Assembly: GCF_006228125.1 (NCBI RefSeq)
Contig: NZ_VDFY01000177.1
Span: 1-38,916, forward strand
Direction of reading: 5' to 3'
DNA from: Micromonospora orduensis
Lineage (GTDB): Bacteria > Actinomycetota > Actinomycetes > Mycobacteriales > Micromonosporaceae
Length of the DNA stretch: 38,916 nucleotides
Below, piece after piece: positions 31,854 through 38,916 of this stretch (positions within the stretch are counted from its first letter, which is position 1; each line of letters starts with the position of its first letter). The notes below the pieces were generated by a model. The model had not been told where the DNA came from. It saw only the letters and a list, made by a program, of their open reading frames with translations, and ran no database searches. Made by a program: the position numbers and the translations under genes.

Positions 31854-33599
31854 TCAGCGGATGCGGGCCAGGATCCGGTCGGCCGGCGCCGGCTTGCCGA
31901 AGTGCCAGCCCTGGGCGGCGTCGCACCCGATCGCCCGCAGCCGTTCGGCCTGCCCGGCGGTCTCCACACCCTCGGCCGTCACCGTCAGATCCAGGGCGTG
32001 CGCCAACGAGACAAGCGAGGCCAGGATCCGCTCGTCGGTACGCCCGACCGCCGGTGACCGCAGCCCGGCCACGAACTCCCCGGCCACCTTCAACTCGGTC
32101 ACCGGCAGGTCCCGCAGGTACGCCAGGTTGCTGTAGCCGGTGCCGAAGTCGTCGATGGCGATCCGCACACCGAGGTCGGCGAGCACCCGCAGGGCGCGTA
32201 CCGGCTCCTCGGCGGTGCTCATCATCGTGCTCTCGGTGATCTCCAGCTGGAGCCGTTCCGGTGGCAGCCCGGTCTGCCGCAGCAGGGCGAGCACGTCCTG
32301 CACGAGACCGGCCCGGTGCACCTGCCGAACGGCCAGGTTGACGCTCACGAACGGCGCCTGGACGCCGCCGGCCGACCACGCCTCCGCCTCCCGGCACGCC
32401 TCGGCCAGCACCCACCCGCCCAACTGCACGATCAGGCCGGTCTCCTCCGCCAACCCGATGAAGCTGTCCGGACGCAGCACACCCAGCTCCGGATGACGCC
32501 AGCGCACCAGCGCCTCCACACCCAGCAGTCGGCCGTCGCGCAGCGACGTCAACGGCTGGTAGTCGAGGTAGAACTCGCCCCGCTCCAGAGCGGCCGGGAT
32601 CGCCGCGGAGAGCGCGTACCGGGCCAGCTCCCGCCGGCTGCGTTCGGCGTCGTAGAGCGCCCAGCGGGCCCCGCCGGCCGACTTCGCCCAGTGCAGGGTC
32701 GCGTCGGCGGCCCGCATCAGATCGCTGGGATTGGCGCCGGCCACCTGCCGCTCGACGATGCCGATGCTCGCCGAGACCTGCAACTCGTGCCCGTCCACAA
32801 GCGCCGGGGTGCGCACCGCGGCCAGCGCCGTCTCGGCCACCTTCACCATGTCGTCGGTGCCGCCGGTCCGCTCGACCAGGATGACGAACTCGTCGCCGCC
32901 CAGCCGGGCCACCAGGTGCTCACCCAGGTCCTGACACAGCCGCTCGGCCACCATCGTCAACAGCCGGTCGCCCACCTGGTGCCCCAGGGTGTCGTTGACG
33001 ACCTTGAACCGGTCCAGGTCGAGGAAGCACACCCCGATCCGCTGCGCGCCCCGACCCGGCTCGTTGAGGGCGGCGGTCAGCCGCTCGGTGAACAGCGTCC
33101 GGTTGGGCAGGCCGGTGAGCGGGTCGTGCGTCGCCTGGTGCCGGAACCGCGCCTCGCTGGCCCGCAGGGCCCGCAGGGCCTGCGTACGCGCCATCATGGC
33201 GGCCCGACGGATCGACTCCTGCTCGTCGAGCGTCCGGTCGCGAAGCGCGCGGGCGTAACCCGTCGCCACGGCGGCCAGCAGCCGGGCCATCCGGTCCTCG
33301 ACGTCCTCGGCCACCAGGCCCAGGTCGCGTACCAGCCGGAGCTGGATCACCTCGACGGTCCGGCCCAACCCCTCCGCCGAGGCGATGTGCGCGGCGACCA
33401 GCTCGGCGCCGACCCGGTGCCCGGCGCGCAGGTCGAACGGCTCGGCGAGCAGCGCCCCTGCCAACTGGCCGGTGAGCCGGTGCAGCAGCGCCTCAAGCTG
33501 CGCCTGCGTCATCGGCAGGTAGCTGGTGCCGGAGACGGCCTTCGCCCACGCCCGCGCGAAGGTGCTCGGACGGGACGCCGCCTCGGGCGATTCAGTCAC
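31854..33599 (-). CDS. GGDEF-EAL protein (c-di-GMP cyclase/phosphodiesterase)
   Basis: A 581-residue cytoplasmic protein. An uncharacterised helical N-terminal region (about 1-150) probably senses a signal. The GGDEF domain has DPLTGLPNR, DLDRFKVVNDTLGH and an intact GGDEF at 234-238; no RxxD inhibitory site is obvious. The EAL domain carries GVEALVRWRHPE, SVNLAVRQ (Asn), QLEITEST (Glu), IDDFGTGYSNLAYL, ELKVAGEF (Lys), TAEGVET and AAQGWHFGKP (Gln). All the usual metal and catalytic residues are there, so both activities are possible. I start at the GTG at 33599, which overlaps the stop of the upstream methyltransferase by 8 bases. The longer frame lies in that gene. Confidence 0.92.
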   Translation of the reverse strand: MTESPEAASRPSTFARAWAKAVSGTSYLPMTQAQLEALLHRLTGQLAGALLAEPFDLRAGHRVGAELVAAHIASAEGLGRTVEVIQLRLVRDLGLVAEDVEDRMARLLAAVATGYARALRDRTLDEQESIRRAAMMARTQALRALRASEARFRHQATHDPLTGLPNRTLFTERLTAALNEPGRGAQRIGVCFLDLDRFKVVNDTLGHQVGDRLLTMVAERLCQDLGEHLVARLGGDEFVILVERTGGTDDMVKVAETALAAVRTPALVDGHELQVSASIGIVERQVAGANPSDLMRAADATLHWAKSAGGARWALYDAERSRRELARYALSAAIPAALERGEFYLDYQPLTSLRDGRLLGVEALVRWRHPELGVLRPDSFIGLAEETGLIVQLGGWVLAEACREAEAWSAGGVQAPFVSVNLAVRQVHRAGLVQDVLALLRQTGLPPERLQLEITESTMMSTAEEPVRALRVLADLGVRIAIDDFGTGYSNLAYLRDLPVTELKVAGEFVAGLRSPAVGRTDERILASLVSLAHALDLTVTAEGVETAGQAERLRAIGCDAAQGWHFGKPAPADRILARIR

Positions 33600-34401
33600 C
33601 GAGTCGCCCGACGCCGCCCATGAAGACCGCGCGCTCGGCGTCCTCCGCGCTGTCCGGAGTGTCCGGCCGCCACTGCGGCACCCACACCACACCCGGGTCG
33701 AGCAGCTCGAACCCGTCGAACAACGCGGTCAGCTCGGCCCGGCCGCGGATCCAGAGGGGACTGTCGGTACGCCGGTAGACCCGTTCCGCCTCGGCCCGCT
33801 CGTCAGCGCTGCGCCCGTCGTCGCTGGCCTGCGACAACACCAGGTAGCTGCCGGGGGCCAGGGCGTCGCGCAGGGTCGCCAGCAGCTCCGCCGGCCGGTC
33901 GTCGTCGGAGACGAAGTGCAGCACGGCCACGATCATCACGGCCACCGGCTGGCTCAGGTCGAGCAGCTTGCGCACGTCCGGGTGGCTCAGGATGGCCTCC
34001 GGGTGCCGCAGGTCCTCCTGCACGACCACGGCCCGGTCGTTGCCGGACAGGATCTCCCGGCTGTGCGCCACCGCCACCGGGTCGACGTCCACATAGACCA
34101 CCCGCGACGCTGGGTCGATCCGCTGGGCGATCTCGTGCACGTTGCCGACAGTGGGGATGCCCGAGCCGATGTCCAGGAACTGCCGGATCCCGGCCTCGGC
34201 CAGGTGGTGCACCGCCCGGCGCAGGAACGCGCGGTTGGCCTGCGCCATCAGCGGCGCCTCCGGCACCGCGGCCACCATCGCCTGCGCCGCGGCCCGGTCG
34301 GCCGCGAAGTTGTGTGAGCCGCCGAGGTAGTAGTCGTACATCCGCGCGACGCTCGGGCGCTCGATGTCGATGGTGTCGGGCGCCCAGTCCGGCCGCTGCA
34401 T
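33592..34401 (-). CDS. SAM-dependent methyltransferase, Methyltransf_19 (DUF574) family
   Basis: A 269-residue protein recognised by its family opening RPSVARMYDYYLGGSHNFAADR, the SAM-binding QFLDIGSGIPTVGNVHEIAQ (motif I), VVYVDVDPVAVAHS (the acidic residue for the ribose) and VAVLHFVSDDDRPAELLATL. These proteins are very abundant in actinomycetes, and their substrate is unknown. The ATG at 34401 has GGAAGGGG about 7 bases upstream. The gene ends inside the start of the GGDEF-EAL gene, an 8-base overlap that couples the two. Two hairpins separate it from the response regulator. Confidence 0.9.
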   Translation of the reverse strand: MQRPDWAPDTIDIERPSVARMYDYYLGGSHNFAADRAAAQAMVAAVPEAPLMAQANRAFLRRAVHHLAEAGIRQFLDIGSGIPTVGNVHEIAQRIDPASRVVYVDVDPVAVAHSREILSGNDRAVVVQEDLRHPEAILSHPDVRKLLDLSQPVAVMIVAVLHFVSDDDRPAELLATLRDALAPGSYLVLSQASDDGRSADERAEAERVYRRTDSPLWIRGRAELTALFDGFELLDPGVVWVPQWRPDTPDSAEDAERAVFMGGVGRLGD

Positions 34402-34523
34402 GCGCTCACCCCTTCCGAGTCGGCGTCGCGGGCATCGTCGCCCGCGCGGGTATTGTGCCCCCGACACGCCCGCCAGACCATAGCGTGCCGCCAGGTCTCC
34501 CGCCGACGTCGGTCGATACGCGA

Positions 34524-34557
34524 AAGTCCGCGCCGGCGGTGAGGCTGGCGCGGACTT
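34524..34557 (-). terminator. Terminator of the HK-RR operon
   Basis: Perfect 11-bp stem AAGTCCGCGCC / GGCGCGGACTT with a 12-base loop, 36 bases past the response regulator stop. Confidence 0.78.
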
Positions 34558-34569
34558 CGATCGCGGTGT

Positions 34570-34586
34570 CCCGCTCGACGAGCGGG
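34570..34586 (-). terminator. Second hairpin right after the response regulator stop
   Basis: Palindrome CCCGCTCG-A-CGAGCGGG, forming a 7-bp stem with a 3-base loop. It lies only 6 bases past the stop and stands in tandem with the hairpin at 34524. Confidence 0.5.
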
Positions 34587-34592
34587 GGCCTG

Positions 34593-35261
34593 TCAGAACT
34601 TCGGGGCGTCCGGCGCTTCGAGCAGGCCGAGCCGCAGCGCGGTCATCAGCGCCTGAGCCCGGTTGGCCGCTCCGAGCTTCTCGTAGAGCTTGGAGATGTG
34701 GGTCTTGGCCGTGGACTCGCTGACGAACAGCTGCTTGGCGATGCCGGCCACGCTCATGCCGTCGGCGAGCAGCCGCAGCACCTGCCCCTCGCGGGGGGAG
34801 AGCTGCGGACCGGACGGGGCGAGGCGACGCTTCATCGCCTCGGCCAGGTCGGCGGCCGTGAACGCGCTGGGGGAGGAGGCGGCGTGCCGGGCGGCGGCCA
34901 CCACCTCGTCGGCCGGGGCGGTCTTCGGTACGAAGGCGCTCGCACCGGCCTCCAGGGCGCCGAAGAGCTGGTCGTCGCCCGCGTACATGGTCAGCACCAC
35001 GATGCCCATGGACGCGCTGGACTTGCGCAGCGCGCGGGTGGCCTCCAGGCCGCTACCGTCGGGCAGGCGCAGATCCATGATCACCACGTCCGGCTGCAGA
35101 GCGCCGGCCTGACGTACACCCTCTGCCGCCGTGGCGGCCTCACCGACGACCTCGAACTGCCGGTCGCGCTCGAACGCGTGCCGCAGGCCCTTGCGAATCA
35201 GGTCGTGATCGTCGACAAGGAGGACCTTGGTGCGGGTGGCCGGTGTCGGACTTGTGGTCAT
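34593..35261 (-). CDS. NarL/LuxR-family response regulator
   Basis: A 222-residue response regulator. The receiver has VDDHDLIRKGL (acidic residues 17-19), phospho-acceptor Asp63 in VVIMDLRLPDGSG, and Lys in FVPKTAPADE. The C-terminal LuxR HTH (about 152-215: LSPREGQVLRLLADGMSVAGIAKQLFVSESTAKTHISKLYEKLG) binds DNA as a dimer. I start at the ATG at 35261 (MTTSPTPATRTKVLLVDDHD). The upstream frame is shadow within the kinase gene. The start is 7 bases after the kinase stop, so the pair is cotranscribed. The target genes are unknown. Confidence 0.94.
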   Translation of the reverse strand: MTTSPTPATRTKVLLVDDHDLIRKGLRHAFERDRQFEVVGEAATAAEGVRQAGALQPDVVIMDLRLPDGSGLEATRALRKSSASMGIVVLTMYAGDDQLFGALEAGASAFVPKTAPADEVVAAARHAASSPSAFTAADLAEAMKRRLAPSGPQLSPREGQVLRLLADGMSVAGIAKQLFVSESTAKTHISKLYEKLGAANRAQALMTALRLGLLEAPDAPKF

Positions 35262-35268
35262 CCTCGGG

Positions 35269-36960
35269 TTACTCCCCTTCTGGTGCTGCGCTGTCGCGCA
35301 CGTTCTCTCGCCGGGACGAGGTGCCGAGAACCACCGCCACGGTCGTGCCGCTGGGTTGCCGCGGCCTGATCTCCAACCGGCCCCGGATACGTTCCGCCCT
35401 CTCGGCCATGATCGCAAGACCGTACCGTCCGTCGGGGCGCTGGTCAGCCATCCCCTGACCGTCATCCGACACTTCTATTTGCGCGTACGGGGGGTCCACC
35501 TCACACGTGACCCACAGATTGGACGCGCCGGCGTGCTTGCGCGCGTTGGTGACCGCCTCCTGCGCGATGCGCAGCAACTCGGCCTCGGTGGCCGCCGGCA
35601 GCCGCGCCGTGGACTCGTCCAGTGACAGGTGCACGCGCAGCCCGCCGGAGGCGCCCACCGTGCGCGCGTACTCGGCGATCGCGGCGGCCAGCCCGCCCTG
35701 CCGGTCCACCTCGCTGCGCAGCTCGAAGAGGCTCAACCGTAGCTCGGTGATCACCCGGGTCACCTCGCCGCGCAGCGTCCGCAGCGCCTCGGCGGTCTCG
35801 TCGGCGTCGTCGAAGACGGTGGCCAGGGCGTTGTCGATGCCGTAGCCGACCATCACCAGCTCCTGTGCCACCCCGTCGTGGATCTCCCGGGCCAGCCGCT
35901 GCCGTTCCTCGTTCGTGGCCAGCGAGCGGACCTCGTCGAAGAGCAGCGCCGCCTCCAGCCGCAGCGCGGCCGGCCGGGTCAGCGCGGTCACCCGGTCCAC
36001 CACCGGCGGCGGGTACGCCTGCGCGACGTCCGCCTCCAGCACCACCAGCCCCACCGTGCGGACGCCGGCGACCAGCGGGACGATCAGCGCGGACACGTCG
36101 CCGCCGCGGTGCGTCCGGGACTGCGACCGGGCGGCAGTGGTGGCCTGCTGGCTGGCCCAGGCGTCGGCGATTGCCGAGTCCGCGTCGAGGGTCGTCTCCC
36201 AGTCCACCCGGTCGACCCCGGCCTGGGCGAGCACCACGAGCCGGCCGCCCCCGCTGGCCGACAGCACCGCCCCCCGGTCGGCCCGGGCCACCGTGCGCAG
36301 CTCCTCGATCAGGTGCTCGGAGATGCCTCCCGGGTCCAGGGTGGCGCCGGGCAGTTGCCGGGCCACGGTGCGCAGCTGGGTCAGCAGCCGGGTCGCCTCG
36401 GCGTACGGCTGGGGCTTGCCCTCGCCGCGCACCGCCATCACCCGGTGCAGGGTGCCGGCGGCGTACAGCCCCAGGGCGGCCAGGATCAGCCACTGGGCGC
36501 AGACCGCCAGGTAGCCCGGCTGGCCGAGCTGGCGCCCCCCGCCGACCTCGGTCAGCGCGCCGCTGACCAGCAGGGTGGCGGCGGTGACGGCGAGCAGGGC
36601 GGCGCCCTCGGAGAAGCGGCGGCGCAGCGCGGTGACTGTCACCGGGACCGCCAGGTAGGGCAGCACCGCCGACGCGCCCAGGCCGTCGACAGTGCCGCCG
36701 ATCGCCGCGTCCGCGGCGACCTGGCTCGCGGCCAGCCCCAGCACCACGACCTCGGCCACCCGGCTCAGCGGGCCGATCAGCCGGTGCTGCGGGGCGAGCA
36801 GCGACGGCAGCCCGGCGACCGCCAGCAGCGCGATCCACCACAGCTGGGCGACGTCGTGGGTGGCGAACAGGGTCAGGACGGCGACCAGCGCCAGCATCAC
36901 CAGGCGGGCTGCCGCGGCGAGGGGATGCGGGTGCGGTGCGGCGGATGTCGATGCGGGCAC
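35269..36960 (-). CDS. Sensor histidine kinase, HisKA_3/NarX-like, with GAF domain
   Basis: A 563-residue membrane sensor. Five or so N-terminal helices (about 15-175) with short loops form a MASE-like input. A GAF domain follows (about 200-335, ELRTVARADRGAVLSASGGG...VSALIVPLVAGVRTVGLVVLE). HisKA_3 has the phospho-acceptor His361 in AREIHDGVAQELV, and the HATPase_c has LLRIAQEAVTNARKHAGAS and EVSDDGQGM. I start at the GTG at 36960. It lacks an SD but has TACCAT 7 bases upstream, indicating a leaderless start within the fadD15 3' end. It is cotranscribed with the response regulator. Signal unknown. Confidence 0.92.
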   Translation of the reverse strand: MPASTSAAPHPHPLAAAARLVMLALVAVLTLFATHDVAQLWWIALLAVAGLPSLLAPQHRLIGPLSRVAEVVVLGLAASQVAADAAIGGTVDGLGASAVLPYLAVPVTVTALRRRFSEGAALLAVTAATLLVSGALTEVGGGRQLGQPGYLAVCAQWLILAALGLYAAGTLHRVMAVRGEGKPQPYAEATRLLTQLRTVARQLPGATLDPGGISEHLIEELRTVARADRGAVLSASGGGRLVVLAQAGVDRVDWETTLDADSAIADAWASQQATTAARSQSRTHRGGDVSALIVPLVAGVRTVGLVVLEADVAQAYPPPVVDRVTALTRPAALRLEAALLFDEVRSLATNEERQRLAREIHDGVAQELVMVGYGIDNALATVFDDADETAEALRTLRGEVTRVITELRLSLFELRSEVDRQGGLAAAIAEYARTVGASGGLRVHLSLDESTARLPAATEAELLRIAQEAVTNARKHAGASNLWVTCEVDPPYAQIEVSDDGQGMADQRPDGRYGLAIMAERAERIRGRLEIRPRQPSGTTVAVVLGTSSRRENVRDSAAPEGE

Positions 36961-36973
36961 GTGACGGATGGTA
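36961..36973 (-). promoter_or_regulatory. Leaderless -10 box for the histidine kinase
   Basis: TACCAT (minus, 36968-36973) lies exactly 7 bases before the GTG at 36960 and directly after the fadD15 stop. The kinase may therefore be transcribed independently of fadD15. Confidence 0.45.
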
Positions 36974-36974
36974 G

Positions 36975-38786
36975 TCAGCCTCGGTAGATGTCGGCGATCT
37001 CCGCCGCGTACATCTTGTGGACGACCTGCCGCTTGACCTTGAGCGACGGGGTCAGCTCGCCGGTGCTCTCGGTGAAGTCGTGGGGCAGGATCCGGAACAC
37101 CTTGATCGCCTCGGCCTTGGAGACGGTCCGGTTCGCGGCGTCGACCGCGGACTGGATCTCCGCGCGCAGACCCTCGTGCTCCCGCAGCTGCTCGACCGGG
37201 GTGTCGGCGGGCAGCTCGGCGCCGGCCAGCCAGGTGGGCAGCGCCTCCTCGTCGAGGGTGACAAGCGCCGCGATGAACGGCTGCCGGTCGCCGACGACGA
37301 CGCACTGGCTGATCAGCGGGTGCGCCCGCACCTGGTCCTCCAGCACCGCCGGGGCGACGTTCTTGCCGCCGGAGGTCACGATCAGCTCCTTCTTGCGGCC
37401 GGTGATGCTCAGGTACCCGTCGCTGTCGAGCTGGCCCAGGTCGCCGGTGCGGAACCAGCCGTCGGCGCTGAGCGCCTCGGCGGTCGCCGCGTCGTTGTGC
37501 CAGTAGCCCTGGAAGATCAGCTCACCGGAGATCAGGATTTCGCCGTCGTCCTCGATCCGTACGGTCACGCCGGGCAGCGGGCGACCGACGGTGCCGATCC
37601 GGGTGCCGGTGGGCAGGTTCGCCGCGGCGGCGGGCGAGGTCTCGGTCAGACCGTAGCCCTCCAGGATCGTCACGCCGATGCCGCGGAAGAAGTGGCCGAG
37701 CCGGGCGCCGAGCGGCGCGCCGCCGGAGATCGCGTCGCGGCACCGGCCGCCGAGCGCCGCGCGCAGCTTGCGGTAGACCAGCCGGTCGAAGACCGCGTGC
37801 TGGGCCCGCAACGCCAGGCCCGGCCCTCCCGGGGTCTCCAGCGCCTCGCTGTACGAGATGGCGACCTGCTCGGCGCGGGCGAAGATGCCGCCCTTGCCGT
37901 CGGCTTCGGCCTTCTGCTTGGCCGCGTTGTAGACCTTCTCGAACACCCGGGGTACGGAGAGCACGAAGGTCGGCCGGAACTCCTGTAGCTCGGCGACCAG
38001 GTTCTTGGGGTCGGCGCAGTGCGCCATGGTGGCCCGGGCCTGCACCACGCCGATCTGGATCAGCCGGGCGAAGGCGTGCGCCAGCGGCAGGAAGAGCAGG
38101 GTGGCCGCGCCGGCGTTGAACAGGTTCGGCAGCACCGGGACCGCGTTGGCGATGTCCGCGTACATGTTGCGGTGGCTGAGCACGCAGCCCTTGGGCCGGC
38201 CGGTGGTGCCGCTGGTGTAGATGATGGTGGCGATGTCGCCGGAGCGGACCGCCTTGCGGCGCTGCTCGACCTCACCCAGCTCGACCGAGGCGCCGGCGGT
38301 GACCAGGTCGTCGACCCCGCCGAGCTCGATCTGCCAGAGGTGCTTCAGCTCGGGCAGCCGGTCGCGCACATCGGCGACCAGGTCGGCGTGCCGGTCGGTC
38401 TCCACCATGACGGCGACCGCGCCGGAGTCGGCGAGGATCCACGCGGCCTGTTCGGCGCTGGACGTCTCGTAGATCGGCACGGTGACCGCGCCGGTCGTCC
38501 AGATGGCGTAGTCCAGCAGGGTCCACTCGTAGCGGGTGCGGCTCATCAACGCGACCCGGTCGCCCGGCTGGACGCCGGCGGCGATCAGTCCGCGTGCGAC
38601 CGCCGCGACCTCGTCGCGGAACTGCAGGCAGGTCACCTCTGCCCAGGTGGTGCCGCCGTCGGCGGTGCGGGCGCGGCGGGCGAACTGGACCGTGTCCGGT
38701 GCGACCTCGGCGCTTTCCCAGACCGGATCGGTGAGGTTGGCCGCGTCGCCAACGGTGACGATCGGCGGAACGGAGAACTCGCGCAC
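36975..38786 (-). CDS. fadD15: Long-chain fatty-acid-CoA ligase, FadD15 type
   Basis: A 603-residue acyl-CoA synthetase of the ANL superfamily. Motifs are IIYTSGTTGRPKGCVLSHRN (P-loop, about residue 188), GYGLTETSPA (A5), DGWFRTGDLGQLDSDGYLSITGRKKELIVTSGGKNVAPAVLED (A7-A8) and the terminal catalytic Lys in ELTPSLKVKRQVV. The length and order next to pimB' fit mycobacterial FadD15 (Rv2187, recalled), here separated by several inserted genes. It activates fatty acids to acyl-CoA via acyl-AMP. I start at the GTG at 38786: AAGGAG lies 5 bases upstream, whereas the GTG at 38792 overlaps that SD. It is 14 bases from the histidine kinase. Confidence 0.93.
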   Translation of the reverse strand: MREFSVPPIVTVGDAANLTDPVWESAEVAPDTVQFARRARTADGGTTWAEVTCLQFRDEVAAVARGLIAAGVQPGDRVALMSRTRYEWTLLDYAIWTTGAVTVPIYETSSAEQAAWILADSGAVAVMVETDRHADLVADVRDRLPELKHLWQIELGGVDDLVTAGASVELGEVEQRRKAVRSGDIATIIYTSGTTGRPKGCVLSHRNMYADIANAVPVLPNLFNAGAATLLFLPLAHAFARLIQIGVVQARATMAHCADPKNLVAELQEFRPTFVLSVPRVFEKVYNAAKQKAEADGKGGIFARAEQVAISYSEALETPGGPGLALRAQHAVFDRLVYRKLRAALGGRCRDAISGGAPLGARLGHFFRGIGVTILEGYGLTETSPAAAANLPTGTRIGTVGRPLPGVTVRIEDDGEILISGELIFQGYWHNDAATAEALSADGWFRTGDLGQLDSDGYLSITGRKKELIVTSGGKNVAPAVLEDQVRAHPLISQCVVVGDRQPFIAALVTLDEEALPTWLAGAELPADTPVEQLREHEGLRAEIQSAVDAANRTVSKAEAIKVFRILPHDFTESTGELTPSLKVKRQVVHKMYAAEIADIYRG

Positions 38787-38870
38787 CTGCACTCCTTCGT
38801 GCTCGCACTGGCCGGACCGGTCGCCACCACGGCGTCCGTCCCGTCGAAACCTACCCGGCGGGTGGTCACG

Positions 38871-38916
38871 ATGCGGTAGGCAGGGCGCCGCCCCCGCCGC
38901 GCCCTGCCTACCGCAT
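38871..38916. terminator. Perfect 17-bp hairpin ending exactly at the contig edge
   Basis: Left arm ATGCGGTAGGCAGGGCG (38871-38887), a 12-base C/G loop, and the exact reverse complement at 38900-38916. It looks like a strong terminator for a gene to the right, or for fadD15-antisense reading. But the contig stops on the last base of the right arm, so an assembly or foldback artefact is possible. Confidence 0.55.

Overview
The window looks like a stretch of core chromosome from a very GC-rich actinobacterium of the Micromonosporaceae (Micromonospora/Salinispora type). This rests on codon use strongly biased to G/C third positions, frequent GTG starts, TANNNT -10 boxes directly before start codons, and a gene order matching the conserved actinobacterial glycerate kinase - erpA - adoK - ctaC - ctaF - qcrCAB - ctaE - trpD - DEDDh/UvrC-like - pimB' - fadD15 neighbourhood known from Mycobacterium (about Rv2205c to Rv2187, from memory). 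The genus is inferred from gene content, not from a database search. Bases 1-76 are not biological: they are an Illumina P7/Nextera adapter fused to the contig end, and they truncate a real gene.

Layout. 77-4853 (mostly minus): a truncated unknown CDS, an XRE-cupin regulator, a DUF3043 membrane protein, murA (peptidoglycan) and nadA (NAD). 4913-7735 (plus): glycerate kinase, an A-type Fe-S carrier and adenosine kinase. 7749-9130 (minus): a TusA-like protein coupled to a cysteine desulfurase. 9384-18187: the aerobic respiratory block, with ctaC-ctaF, ctaE and qcrC-qcrA-qcrB on plus. A zinc-ribbon protein, trpD, a receiver-only protein and the oxidase assembly factor ctaG lie on minus between them. 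Together these encode most of the bcc-aa3 supercomplex except ctaD. 18381-25000: a secreted DUF4142 protein, a stand-alone Lrp/AsnC domain, a sugar nucleotidyltransferase with a Nudix hydrolase, a RelA/SpoT homologue and a DEDDh exonuclease/UvrC-like protein. 24762-30515 (plus): an NYN-domain protein, a small secreted protein, a pentapeptide-DinB protein, a CxxC mini-protein, an M48 protease and pimB'. 30529-38786 (minus): a PlsC-like acyltransferase with a TetR regulator, a GGDEF-EAL protein overlapping a Methyltransf_19 gene, and fadD15 followed by a NarL-type histidine kinase/response regulator pair.

Regulation. The clearest non-coding signal is a repeated promoter of the form TGTCGnAC-N8-TAGCnT. 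It lies in front of the UvrC-like exonuclease, the DinB-family gene and the CxxC mini-protein, with a weaker copy before the zinc-ribbon gene. It matches the RecA/LexA-independent (PafBC-type) DNA-damage promoter of actinobacteria and suggests a local damage-response group. A TetR operator pair, several probable leaderless promoters, two mini-ORFs coupled to qcrA and to the M48 protease, and many strong hairpin terminators are also visible. The last 46 bases form a perfect hairpin that ends exactly at the contig edge. I see no prophage, IS element, CRISPR array, tRNA, rRNA or biosynthetic cluster. Most of the window is ordinary housekeeping DNA.
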